In this document: piece after piece, positions 54,824 to 62,772 of the stretch | How positions within the stretch are numbered: the stretch's first letter is position 1 | Layout: every line of letters begins with the position of its first letter | Source of the DNA: Sulfuricella sp035530375 | GTDB taxonomy: Bacteria > Pseudomonadota > Gammaproteobacteria > Burkholderiales > Sulfuricellaceae | Assembly: GCA_035530375.1 (NCBI GenBank) | Contig: DATKUY010000005.1 | Location: 1 to 64,000 of the forward strand | Direction: 5' to 3' | DNA length: 64,000 bases | The notes under the pieces: model-generated | The model's input: only the letters and a program-made list of their open reading frames with translations | What the model was told of the DNA's origin: nothing | The model's database searches: none | Translations under genes and position numbers: made by a program

Positions 54824-55705
54824 ATGTGGCATGACATCAGCAAGGAAATCTCTGCGGCGACCGGTGAAGCTTGTCTCGTTCAAGCTGGCCGGCCTGTAGG
54901 CGGCGGATGCATTAACTCCGCTTATCTGGTCGAGGACGGTGCACGCCGTTTCTTCGTCAAAACCAACCGGGCTTCGAGCCTTGCCATGTTCGAAGCGGAA
55001 GCCGAGGGGCTGCGTGAAATCTCGGCAACGCGCACCATCCGCGTGCCGGCCCCGATATGCACTGGAATAGCGCTGGATTCGGCATTTCTGGTGCTGGAAT
55101 TTCTCGACTTGCAACACACCCGTGAAAAAGGCCGGGAGGAATTGCTGGGGCGCCAACTGGCCGACATGCACCGGGTAACCGGAGCCCGGTATGGCTGGCA
55201 TCGCGACAATACCATCGGCTCCACGCTTCAGAGCAATGCCCCCACCGATAACTGGTTGGAATTCTGGCGCGACCGGCGTCTCGGCCCCCAGCTTGCGCTG
55301 GCCGCAAGCAACGGCCACAACGGCACATTACTGCGCCAGGCGGAACATTTGATGGTTCGGTTGGATGGATTTTTTACCGGGTATATTCCGCAACCATCGC
55401 TGTTGCATGGCGATTTGTGGAGCGGAAACCGTGCCTGCTCGCACAGGGGTGAACCGGTTATTTTCGATCCGGCAGTCTACTATGGCGACAGGGAAACTGA
55501 TCTGGCGATGACTGAATTGTTCGGCGGCTTTTCCACTGCTTTTTACGCGGCCTACCGTGAGGTGCTTCCTGTCGATCCCGGCTACCGCGTGCGAAAGACA
55601 CTTTACAACCTTTACCACGTGCTGAACCATCTCAACCTGTTCGGTGGAGGCTATTCAGGGCAGGCGGAGAGGATGATCGAAAAACTGCTGAGCGAAATGG
55701 GATAG
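54824..55705 (+). CDS. Fructosamine kinase family protein
   Basis: 293 residues with the FN3K/aminoglycoside-phosphotransferase-like fold: PVGGGCINSAYLVEDGARRF, FVKTN, FLVLEFLD, and the catalytic LLHGDLWSGN followed by FDPAVYYGDRETDLAMTELF. It phosphorylates sugar adducts on proteins or free amines (deglycation). The Cys of the N-terminal P-loop seen in redox-regulated members is present in GGCINSAY-like form. ATG at 54824 follows GAGGCGAATA. Single gene. Confidence 0.9.
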   Translation: MWHDISKEISAATGEACLVQAGRPVGGGCINSAYLVEDGARRFFVKTNRASSLAMFEAEAEGLREISATRTIRVPAPICTGIALDSAFLVLEFLDLQHTREKGREELLGRQLADMHRVTGARYGWHRDNTIGSTLQSNAPTDNWLEFWRDRRLGPQLALAASNGHNGTLLRQAEHLMVRLDGFFTGYIPQPSLLHGDLWSGNRACSHRGEPVIFDPAVYYGDRETDLAMTELFGGFSTAFYAAYREVLPVDPGYRVRKTLYNLYHVLNHLNLFGGGYSGQAERMIEKLLSEMG

Positions 55706-55744
55706 GCCTCAACCCAACAACGACACCGCGCAAGGCGGGCGAAA

Positions 55745-56002
55745 CTAGGCCTTGGTATTGACGTTCTGCCCCAGATGCGACGGCAGGTTGATCGACGGCA
55801 GTTTGGATGGCTGTTTCACGGAACCGAGCGGTGCGGCAACATTCTGCTTGTCCATGCCCAAGGAAGTCTTCTGCATACCTGTTTCCGAGGACTTCTTCTG
55901 CATGCCCGTTTCCAAGGGGTTCTTCTGCTTGCCTGTGCCAATCGAATCACCGACCGCCTGGCCGGATAAAGCACTGACGCTGGATGCGCTGGATATATCC
56001 AT
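55745..56002 (-). CDS. YjfB-like putative motility protein with tandem repeats
   Basis: 85 residues. The N terminus MDISSASSVSALSGQAVGDS and the C terminus LPSINLPSHLGQNVNTKA are those of the short YjfB family, called putative motility proteins by sequence alone. Between them is an expansion of three imperfect units of about ten residues (NPLETGMQKKSSETGMQKTS). The ATG at 56002 follows TGGAGGTTTCATC. Divergent from the sox operon across a region with two palindromes. Confidence 0.65.
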   Translation of the reverse strand: MDISSASSVSALSGQAVGDSIGTGKQKNPLETGMQKKSSETGMQKTSLGMDKQNVAAPLGSVKQPSKLPSINLPSHLGQNVNTKA

Positions 56003-56107
56003 GATGAAACCTCCACATAAATCAACTCTACACACCCAAAATATAGCACAAGTCTGCCGAACGCAAGAGAAAATATTGTATCGATCTGCATTATGAAAAA
56101 TTGGTAG

Positions 56108-56144
56108 TTAATCATATGCTGATTAACCTAGTACATTCGTACTA
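56108..56144. promoter_or_regulatory. Two adjacent palindromes, candidate operator
   Basis: TTAATCA-TATGC-TGATTAA (56108-56126) and TAGTAC-ATTC-GTACTA (56129-56144) sit side by side about 180 bp before soxX and 106 bp before the divergent YjfB-like gene. Such paired dyads suit dimeric repressors of the ArsR/SoxR kind that control sox operons, but the site is not matched to a known one. The 313-bp gap holds these and the candidate promoter. Confidence 0.5.
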
Positions 56145-56180
56145 ACCATCGGAAAAAAAACAATATTTTTTAAAAAAAGC

Positions 56181-56210
56181 TTGCCTTTGCCAAAACAAAT
56201 TCAGTATGCT
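56181..56210 (+). promoter_or_regulatory. Candidate sigma70 promoter of soxXYZAB
   Basis: TTGCCT (56181-56186) and TATGCT (56205-56210) with an 18-base spacer, four of six matches each. It lies downstream of the two palindromes and about 100 bp before soxX. Confidence 0.35.
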
Positions 56211-56315
56211 TGCCTTAACGTAAACGGCACGACCTTACACATCTCGGAAAAAGCCGTGGCTCCCTTTTACAGGGGAACATTTTATTTAGAGATGAAGACT
56301 GGACAGGAGGATTTG

Positions 56316-56675
56316 ATGCAAAAAAAATCGGTGCTTTTGTTTGCACTTATCGCTGGGCTGGGGATTGCAAGCGTGGCCGCGGCAACCGAGGCGACCATGA
56401 AAATGGAGGGACGGAAAATCGTTTTCGACCGCAAAAAGGGAAACTGCCTTTCCTGCCACGCGATTCCCAACGATCCCAAGGCGGAATCGGCCGGCAATAT
56501 CGCTCCGCCCTTCATCATGATGAAGGCGCGCTATCCGGATCGCGCCAAACTGCGCGCACAGATCTGGAATTCCACCCAAGCCAACCCGAGAACCGCGATG
56601 CCGCCCTTCGGCAAACACCGTATACTGACCGAGCAGGAAATTGATCAAGTTGTTGAATACATACAAAGCCTTTAA
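56316..56675 (+). CDS. soxX: Sulfur-oxidising cytochrome SoxX
   Basis: 119 residues from the ATG at 56316, after ACAGGAGGATTTG. Signal peptide MQKKSVLLFALIAGLGIASV-AAA; heme site NCLSCHAIP (CxxCH); likely distal Met in RTAMPPFGKHRIL. Monoheme c-type cytochrome that pairs with SoxA in the periplasm and attaches thiosulfate to SoxY. First gene of soxXYZAB. Confidence 0.95.
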   Translation: MQKKSVLLFALIAGLGIASVAAATEATMKMEGRKIVFDRKKGNCLSCHAIPNDPKAESAGNIAPPFIMMKARYPDRAKLRAQIWNSTQANPRTAMPPFGKHRILTEQEIDQVVEYIQSL

Positions 56676-56710
56676 ATTTTTGACCTTACCTTAAATTAGG
56701 AGAGCGAACA

Positions 56711-57181
56711 ATGAATCAATTGCGTAGAACTTTTTTAAAGAGCACCGGCGCGGCTGGAACGGTGGCGGTCGCGATCGCGGCCGGCCTGCTCAGACCCGGC
56801 CAGGTTCTGGCTGCGGAATGGAACACGGCAGCATTCAATGCAACGACCACGGAAGAAGCCATGAAAATCGTCAACGTGAAAGGCGCGGTCGAAAGCAAGG
56901 ATGTCCAGATCAAGGCGCCGGATATTGCGGAAAATGGCGCGGTCGTACCGGTGGAAATCACCAGCAAGATACCAGGCGTCACATCGATCATGATTTTCGT
57001 GGACAAGAACCAGAACCCGCTGATCGCCGATTTCACGCTTTCCAATGGCACCGAACCGTACATTTCAACGCGCATCAAGATGGCATCCACCTCCCACGTC
57101 AGGGCAGTGGTAAAGGCCGGCGGCAAAGCTTACACCGCGAGCAAGGAAGTCAAGGTAACCATCGGCGGTTGCGGCGGCTGA
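56711..57181 (+). CDS. soxY: Thiosulfate carrier protein SoxY
   Basis: 156 residues. Twin-arginine-type leader (MNQLRRTFLKSTGAAGTVAV), a beta-sandwich core and the carrier arm GGCGG at the C terminus, whose Cys binds the sulfur intermediates. Export is as a folded SoxYZ pair. 35 bp after soxX, with TTAGGAGAGCGAAC before the ATG. Confidence 0.96.
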   Translation: MNQLRRTFLKSTGAAGTVAVAIAAGLLRPGQVLAAEWNTAAFNATTTEEAMKIVNVKGAVESKDVQIKAPDIAENGAVVPVEITSKIPGVTSIMIFVDKNQNPLIADFTLSNGTEPYISTRIKMASTSHVRAVVKAGGKAYTASKEVKVTIGGCGG

Positions 57182-57251
57182 TCGAACCCGAACCGACTTG
57201 TATATTCACCCTATTAAATCAATTGAATAGATCGACTTTAAGGATACGAAC

Positions 57252-57566
57252 ATGGCTGAAGGAATGAAAATTCGTGCGACGATGCAAGGCGACGTCGCTG
57301 ACGTAAAATCGCTGATAAACCACATTATGGAAACCGGGCTGCGCAAGGATTCGAAAACAGGGAAATTGATTCCCGCGCACTTCATCAACCACGTCGTTGC
57401 CACCCTGAACGGCAAAACGGTGCTGGAGGCGCACTGGGGCGCAGCGATTTCCAAAAACCCCTTTCTGGGTTTCAAGGTCAAAGGCGCCAAAGCCGGAGAC
57501 AAGATTGCCATTGCCACAGAAGACAACAAAGGCGAAAAAATCAGCGGTGAAACGACCGTAGCCTAA
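57252..57566 (+). CDS. soxZ: Sulfur carrier complex partner SoxZ
   Basis: 104 residues, no signal peptide (carried out with SoxY). MKIRATMQGDVADVKSLINH, then PAHFINHVVATLNGKTVLEA and GISKNPFLGF-like ISKNPFLGFKVKGAK are the family signatures. It forms the SoxYZ heterodimer. It follows soxY after 70 bp; AAGGATACGAAC precedes the ATG. Confidence 0.96.
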   Translation: MAEGMKIRATMQGDVADVKSLINHIMETGLRKDSKTGKLIPAHFINHVVATLNGKTVLEAHWGAAISKNPFLGFKVKGAKAGDKIAIATEDNKGEKISGETTVA

Positions 57567-57690
57567 AAAGCTGCTTCAGAAAAACGGGGGAGGCGGAAGC
57601 GTAGCAACCGGAATGTACGTACGGTACATGAGGAAGTGGGCGCCGCCCGACCCGCATCGCAGATGCGCCGTAATCTTGAATCAAGGCGGC

Positions 57691-57717
57691 TTGACCGGGC
57701 GGGATATGCCCGGCCAA
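57691..57717 (+). terminator. Hairpin between soxZ and soxA
   Basis: TTGACCGGGC, loop GGGATAT, GCCCGGCCAA (one mismatch). The 191-bp soxZ-soxA gap also contains GTACGTAC. No T-run; it may affect mRNA processing or the relative level of soxAB. Confidence 0.35.
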
Positions 57718-57757
57718 ATTTACAAAGAGAATATAATTGATTTCTGAAAAAGGAACG

Positions 57758-58588
57758 ATGATGAGACGGAGACTCACTACTTTCTTTATCTGCCTGCTGC
57801 TTGGCGCCAGCATGAGCGCGAACGCCGGGCCTGATGAGGATCGCAAGACGCTGATCGAATACTACAAGAAACAGCTTCCCAATATCAAGTTTGAAAACTA
57901 CAACATGGGGGCTCTGGCAATGAATCCGGACGCCATGGCTCAGTACGACAGCATCATGGCGTTCCCGCCTTTCGTCATTGACGTGGATGAGGGCCGGGTA
58001 ATCTGGGAAAAGCCTTTCAAGAACGGCAAACACTTCTCCGGTTGTTTCCCCGATGGCGGGAAAAACGTGGCTGGCAACTACCCTTATTTCGACGATGCCA
58101 GCGGCAAGGTAGTGACCTTCGAGAACGCCATCAACGCCTGCCTGAAAACGAACGGCGAGGCGGAACTGAAATATGGCAGCCGGGAAATCGGCCTGCTGAC
58201 CGCATATGCCAAGAGCCTGTCCGACGGCATGGAAGTCAACGTCAAGGTATCCGGGCCGGGCGCCCTGGCCGCCTATGAAAAAGGCAAGCAGTTTTATTAC
58301 GGACGGCGGGGGCAATTGAATTTTTCCTGCTCAATTTGCCATATCGACAATGTCGGCAAGTTCACCCGCAGCGAACAGTTGTCCATGATGATCGGGCAGG
58401 CGGCTCACTGGCCCGAGTTCCGCCAGGGCACCGAACTGCTCACGCTGCAAGGGCGTTTCCGGCAATGCAATAAAAATACGCGCTCGGTGCCGCTGGGATT
58501 CAACAGCGAAGAGTACAACGACCTGGAATACTTTCTCACCTATATGAGCAACGGCCAAAAAATGCAGACGCCGGTATTCCGCAAGTAA
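57758..58588 (+). CDS. soxA: Sulfur-oxidising cytochrome SoxA (monoheme type)
   Basis: 276 residues. Signal peptide RRRLTTFFICLLLGASMSANA. Only one heme site is present: FSCSICHIDN. The N-terminal domain, which carries a CxxCH in diheme SoxA, has instead two separate cysteines (HFSGCFPDGG and NACLKTNGE), probably a disulfide. The catalytic Cys lies in GRFRQCNKNTRSVPLG. With SoxX it conjugates thiosulfate to the SoxY Cys. AAAGGAACG precedes the ATG; the next codon is also ATG. Confidence 0.94.
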   Translation: MMRRRLTTFFICLLLGASMSANAGPDEDRKTLIEYYKKQLPNIKFENYNMGALAMNPDAMAQYDSIMAFPPFVIDVDEGRVIWEKPFKNGKHFSGCFPDGGKNVAGNYPYFDDASGKVVTFENAINACLKTNGEAELKYGSREIGLLTAYAKSLSDGMEVNVKVSGPGALAAYEKGKQFYYGRRGQLNFSCSICHIDNVGKFTRSEQLSMMIGQAAHWPEFRQGTELLTLQGRFRQCNKNTRSVPLGFNSEEYNDLEYFLTYMSNGQKMQTPVFRK

Positions 58589-58679
58589 GCCACATTAGCC
58601 GGGAGCGGGGGATAGAGGCGGGGATCGCCTCGGAGGTTTTCCTCTTGCCTCTTGCTCCCACCAGATTCGGAGTTCTCCC

Positions 58680-60395
58680 ATGTCCATGAACCGTCGCGAA
58701 TTCCTCCAGATACTGGCGATAGCCGCCGCATCCGGTTTCGCATTGAACAGCCGGTCAGCGCTATCCGCAGCCAGTGCCGGCAGCTTTTACGATTTGCCCG
58801 CGTTCGGCAATGTTTCCCTGCTGCACATCACCGATTGCCACGCTCAGTTGATGCCGATTTATTTCCGCGAGCCTAACGTCAATATCGGCCTGGGCAGCAG
58901 CCTTAACAGGCCGCCGCACCTGGTCGGCGAAAAACTGCTCCGGGCTTTCGGCATCCGCCCCGGCACGGTGGAGGCCCATGCCTTCACCTACCTCGATTTC
59001 GACAAAGCCGCCCGCACCTACGGCAAGGTTGGCGGCTTCGCCCACCTGTCCACATTGATAAAAAAAATCCGCGCCAGCCGTCCCGGCTCGCTGCTGCTGG
59101 ATGGCGGCGATACCTGGCAGGGCTCCGCCACCGCCTTGTGGACCAAGGGACAGGACATGGTGGATGCCGGCAAACTGCTCGGCGTCGATGTCATGACCGG
59201 CCACTGGGAATTCACCCTTGGCGCAGAGCGCGTCAAACAGGTGGTGGATAACGATTTCAAGGACAAAGTGGATTTTGTCGCGCAAAACATCAAGACCAAC
59301 GATTTCGGCGACCCGGTGTTCCGGCCCTACACCATCAAGAATATCAACGGCATCCCGGTCGCCATCATCGGCCAGGCCTTTCCCTACACGCCGATCGCCA
59401 ACCCGCGCTACATGACTCCGGACTGGAGCTTCGGCATCCAGGACGATAACATGCAGAAGATGGTGGACGAAACTCGTGCCAAAGGCGCGCAGGTCGTTGT
59501 AGTGCTGTCCCACAACGGCATGGACGTGGACCTGAAAATGGCCAGCCGCGTTACCGGGATCGACGCCGTCATGGGCGGCCATACCCATGACGGCATACCG
59601 GCTCCGTCCATCGTCAAGAATGCCGGCGGGCAGACTCTGGTGACCAATGCTGGTTCCAACGGCAAGTTCCTCGGCGTGCTGGATTTCGACGTCAGGGGCG
59701 GCAAAGTTGTCGGCTTCAAATACAAACTGCTGCCGGTGTTCGCCAACCTGATCGAGCCGGATGCAAGCATGGCGGCGCTGATCAAGAAGGTGCGTGCGCC
59801 TTACGAAGCCAAGCTGGCCGAAAAGCTGGCAGTCACCGAGGGAACGCTGTATCGCCGCGGCAACTTCAACGGCACCTTCGATCAGTTGATACTCGACGCG
59901 TTGATGGAAGTGAAAGGCGCTGATGCAGCCTTCTCGCCGGGTTTCCGCTGGGGAACCTCGCTCCTGCCGGGGGATACCATCACCATGGAGCACGTGATGG
60001 ATCAAACCGCCATCACTTATCCCTACTCCACGCTGACCGAGATGACCGGCACGACAATCAAGGACATCATGGAAGACGTGTGCGACAACCTGTTCAATGC
60101 CGATCCCTACAAGCAGCAGGGCGGCGACATGGTGCGCGTCGGCGGCATCAGCTACACCTGCGATTTGCGGCAGGGCTTCGGCAAGCGCATCGACAACATG
60201 ACACTAAAAGGCAAGCCACTCGACCCCAACAGGAAATACAAGGTGGCGGGATGGGCTCCGGTGGCGGAAGGGGCCAGCGGAGAGCCGATCTGGGACGTGG
60301 TGGCAGGTTATTTGCGGGACAAGAAAGTGATCACGCCACGCAAACTCAATCTGCCGAAACTGGTCGGCGTGGAGGGCAATGCGGGCATGGCTTGA
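58680..60395 (+). CDS. soxB: Thiosulfohydrolase SoxB
   Basis: 571 residues, 5'-nucleotidase/metallophosphatase family. Tat leader NRREFLQILAIAAASGFAL. Dimanganese-site motifs: LLHITDCHAQLMPIYFREP, LLLDGGDTWQGSATALWTKG, MTGHWEFTLG, VVVLSHNGMDVDL and MGGHTHDGIPAP. It releases sulfate from SoxY-S-sulfonate. 91 bp after soxA. No soxCD follows; the next gene belongs to an efflux system. Confidence 0.97.
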   Translation: MSMNRREFLQILAIAAASGFALNSRSALSAASAGSFYDLPAFGNVSLLHITDCHAQLMPIYFREPNVNIGLGSSLNRPPHLVGEKLLRAFGIRPGTVEAHAFTYLDFDKAARTYGKVGGFAHLSTLIKKIRASRPGSLLLDGGDTWQGSATALWTKGQDMVDAGKLLGVDVMTGHWEFTLGAERVKQVVDNDFKDKVDFVAQNIKTNDFGDPVFRPYTIKNINGIPVAIIGQAFPYTPIANPRYMTPDWSFGIQDDNMQKMVDETRAKGAQVVVVLSHNGMDVDLKMASRVTGIDAVMGGHTHDGIPAPSIVKNAGGQTLVTNAGSNGKFLGVLDFDVRGGKVVGFKYKLLPVFANLIEPDASMAALIKKVRAPYEAKLAEKLAVTEGTLYRRGNFNGTFDQLILDALMEVKGADAAFSPGFRWGTSLLPGDTITMEHVMDQTAITYPYSTLTEMTGTTIKDIMEDVCDNLFNADPYKQQGGDMVRVGGISYTCDLRQGFGKRIDNMTLKGKPLDPNRKYKVAGWAPVAEGASGEPIWDVVAGYLRDKKVITPRKLNLPKLVGVEGNAGMA

Positions 60396-60450
60396 GTAGA
60401 GTAAGATAGCGGGCCGCTGCTATAATTTTTCTTTGTATGGAAAATGCCCT

Positions 60451-61620
60451 ATGCCCGTAGCCCGCTCTATCCGAAGTTTGCTTGTTTTCGCGGTGCTTGC
60501 CGCCGTTGTCGGCGGTGGAATTTACTATTGGCAACATCAGGGGGGCGGCCAACCCCAGGACAGGTTCAAAACCCAGCCGGTAGACCGCGCCGATGTCGTT
60601 CAGACGATATCGGCGAACGGTACGCTGAGCCCGGTGGTGCTGGTGAACGTGGGCACCCAGGTATCCGGCACGGTGAAGCGTCTCAACGCGGATTTCAACA
60701 GCCGGGTGAAAGAGGGCCAAATTCTTGCTGAACTCGACCCCGCCTTGTTTGAAGCCCAGCTCAAGCAAGACCAGGCCAATGTCGCCAATGCCGAGGCCAA
60801 CCTCGTCCTGATGCAAGCCAAGGAAGAGCGAGCGCGAGCGCTGCTGCAGAAAGGTTTTATTTCGCAGGACGCCGTCGATCAGGCCAGACAGCAACTGGAT
60901 TCCGCCCTGGCCCAGCTCAAGCTGGCACAGGCCCAACTGACACGCTCCCGCACCAACCTGAACTATTCCGTGATCCGTTCCCCGATTTCCGGCGTGGTGG
61001 TGGCCCGCAACGTGGATATGGGCCAGACCGTGGCCGCCAGTTTCCAGACACCGGTACTTTTCCAGATCGCCGGCGACCTCAAGCAGATGCAAATCGAGAC
61101 CAGCGTGGCCGAAGCGGATATCGGCGACCTCAAGACCGGCTTGCCGGTGCGCTTTACCGTGGACGCATTCCTGGATCGGCAGTTCGAAGGCCGTGTCAAA
61201 GAGATCAGGCTCAACCCCAGCATTCAGCAGAATGTGGTGACCTACAACGTGGTGGTGGCAGTGGAAAACCCGGATGAAATACTGCTGCCGGGCATGACGG
61301 CTCACGTTCAGGTGACCGTGAGCCGCCATGCAAATGTACTGCGGGTTTCGAATGCCGCGTTGCGTTACAGACCGATGAAAGAGGACGGCAGCGAAGCGAC
61401 CGACAAGAACGACGGCAAGAAGGAAAAAGACCGGGGCGGCGCCACGGTTTACCGGCTGGATAACGGCAAGTCGGTGGCGGTGAAGATCAAAACCGGCATT
61501 TCCGATGGCAGTTACACCGAAGTGCTGGGCGATGGTCTCAAGGAAGGCGATCTGCTTATTACCCGGGAAATCGGCACCAAAAAGGATAAAGCGGGCGGCT
61601 TCGGCTTCAGGATGATGTAA
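60451..61620 (+). CDS. MacA/HlyD-type periplasmic adaptor protein
   Basis: 389 residues. One N-terminal membrane anchor (SLLVFAVLAAVVGGGIYYW), lipoyl half-motifs (VGTQVSGTVKRLNADFNSRV and YSVIRSPISGVVVARNVDMG), a coiled-coil hairpin between them (FEAQLKQDQANVANAEANLV) and a beta-barrel domain. It links the ABC transporter to an outer membrane channel. A charged insert (DKNDGKKEKDRGG) is unusual. ATG at 60451; the stop overlaps the ATPase start (TAATG). Confidence 0.88.
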   Translation: MPVARSIRSLLVFAVLAAVVGGGIYYWQHQGGGQPQDRFKTQPVDRADVVQTISANGTLSPVVLVNVGTQVSGTVKRLNADFNSRVKEGQILAELDPALFEAQLKQDQANVANAEANLVLMQAKEERARALLQKGFISQDAVDQARQQLDSALAQLKLAQAQLTRSRTNLNYSVIRSPISGVVVARNVDMGQTVAASFQTPVLFQIAGDLKQMQIETSVAEADIGDLKTGLPVRFTVDAFLDRQFEGRVKEIRLNPSIQQNVVTYNVVVAVENPDEILLPGMTAHVQVTVSRHANVLRVSNAALRYRPMKEDGSEATDKNDGKKEKDRGGATVYRLDNGKSVAVKIKTGISDGSYTEVLGDGLKEGDLLITREIGTKKDKAGGFGFRMM

Positions 61621-62315
61621 TGGCCGCCTCCCTGATTCGCGTCGAAGGGCTCCACAAGCAATATGAGGTCAAGGGCGGGCGCGCCGTGCCGGTGCTGCAT
61701 GACGTCAACCTGAGCATTGCCGCGGGTGAATTCGTCGCCATCATGGGGCCGTCCGGCTCCGGCAAATCCACCTTCATGAATATTCTCGGCTGCCTCGATA
61801 CGCCGACCAGCGGCCACTATTTTCTCAATGGGCGGGACGTGGCGCTGCTAAGCCCGGACGAACTGGCACAACTGCGCAACAGCCAGATCGGCTTCGTGTT
61901 CCAGGGTTTCAACCTGCTGAAACGCGTGACGGCGCAGGACAACGTTGCCTTGCCTCTGCTTTATTCCGGGCAAAGCCAGGCTGCGCGCCGGCAGCGTGCC
62001 CTCGAAATGCTGCGCCAGACGGGGCTGGAGAAATTCGCGCTTTCCCTGCCCAACCAGATGTCCGGCGGCCAACAGCAGCGCATTGCCATTGCCCGTGCCT
62101 TGATCAACCATCCTCCCCTGATTCTGGCGGACGAGCCTACCGGCAACCTCGATACCCACACCAGCCAGGAAATCATGGAGATATTCACGCGGCTCAACCA
62201 TGAGCAGGGGATGACCGTGATCCTGGTGACCCACGAGCCGGATATCGCCCGCTACGCGCACCGGCTGGTGCGGTTTGTGGACGGGCGTGTAGAACGGGAC
62301 GGAGCAGTATTCTAA
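61620..62315 (+). CDS. MacB-type ABC transporter ATP-binding protein
   Basis: 231 residues. Walker A MGPSGSGKSTFMNILGCLD, Q-loop FVFQGFNLL, signature MSGGQQQRIAIARALI, Walker B PLILADEPTGNLDT and switch His in VILVTHEPDI. It belongs to the LolD/MacB class. It overlaps the adaptor gene by 1 bp. The permease is separate and lies beyond the inserted GxxExxY element. Confidence 0.92.
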   Translation: MAASLIRVEGLHKQYEVKGGRAVPVLHDVNLSIAAGEFVAIMGPSGSGKSTFMNILGCLDTPTSGHYFLNGRDVALLSPDELAQLRNSQIGFVFQGFNLLKRVTAQDNVALPLLYSGQSQAARRQRALEMLRQTGLEKFALSLPNQMSGGQQQRIAIARALINHPPLILADEPTGNLDTHTSQEIMEIFTRLNHEQGMTVILVTHEPDIARYAHRLVRFVDGRVERDGAVF

Positions 62316-62324
62316 AATACTTAG

Positions 62325-62759
62325 CCACGGATTAACACGGATGTACACAGATGATAGGAAGTTGGTCCACGAAGAATTGACCTATAAGTTGATTGGCCTA
62401 TCCATGCAGGTACACACAACGCTTGGCTATGGTTTTTTGGAAAAAGTGTATGAAAACGCGCTTATGGTGCTGCTGCGAAACAACAGTGTTCAGGCTGAAC
62501 AGCAGGCACCAATCCCGGTTTTATTCGAGGGCGAGAAAGTCGGAGATTACTACGCCGATATTTTGGTGGAAAACAAAATTGTTCTGGAACTAAAAGCTGC
62601 CGACAGTATTGCTGGGTATCACCGCGCACAATTGCTCAATTATTTGAAGGCGACAGGTTTCAAAGTTGGCATTATTCTCAATTTTGACGGACGCAAATTA
62701 GAACATGAGCGCCTGGTTTTATAACAACACTATCCGTGTAAATCCGTGTTCATCCGTGG
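62325..62759 (+). mobile_element. Inverted-repeat element carrying a GxxExxY gene
   Basis: Left end CCACGGATTAACACGGATGT ACACAGAT (62325-62352) and right end ATCCGTGTAAATCCGTGTTC ATCCGTGG (62732-62759) are inverted repeats with 25 of 28 positions alike. The single gene fills the inside and starts within the left repeat. The arms match the empty element at 46870-46961. It splits the ATPase gene from the permease gene of an otherwise normal MacAB operon. Target duplication was not evident by eye. Confidence 0.65.
62341..62724 (+). CDS. GxxExxY family protein (PDDEXK-like nuclease fold)
   Basis: 127 residues. The family motif is GYGFLEKVYENALMVLL (GxxExxY), followed by YYADILVENKIVLELKAADS (the D...E.K nuclease-like core) and LLNYLKATGFKVGIILNF. 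No activity is established for this family, though the fold suggests a nuclease. The ATG at 62341 lies in the left inverted repeat, so the repeat supplies the first residues (MYTDDR). No ribosome site is evident. It is transcribed with the flanking transporter genes. Confidence 0.88.
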   Translation: MYTDDRKLVHEELTYKLIGLSMQVHTTLGYGFLEKVYENALMVLLRNNSVQAEQQAPIPVLFEGEKVGDYYADILVENKIVLELKAADSIAGYHRAQLLNYLKATGFKVGIILNFDGRKLEHERLVL

Positions 62760-62772
62760 ATAAAACGATTTC

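Noticed and set aside
55855..55940. Tandem ~30-bp repeats as a CRISPR array
   Set aside because: They are inside an open frame, adjacent without spacers, and encode a repeated peptide.
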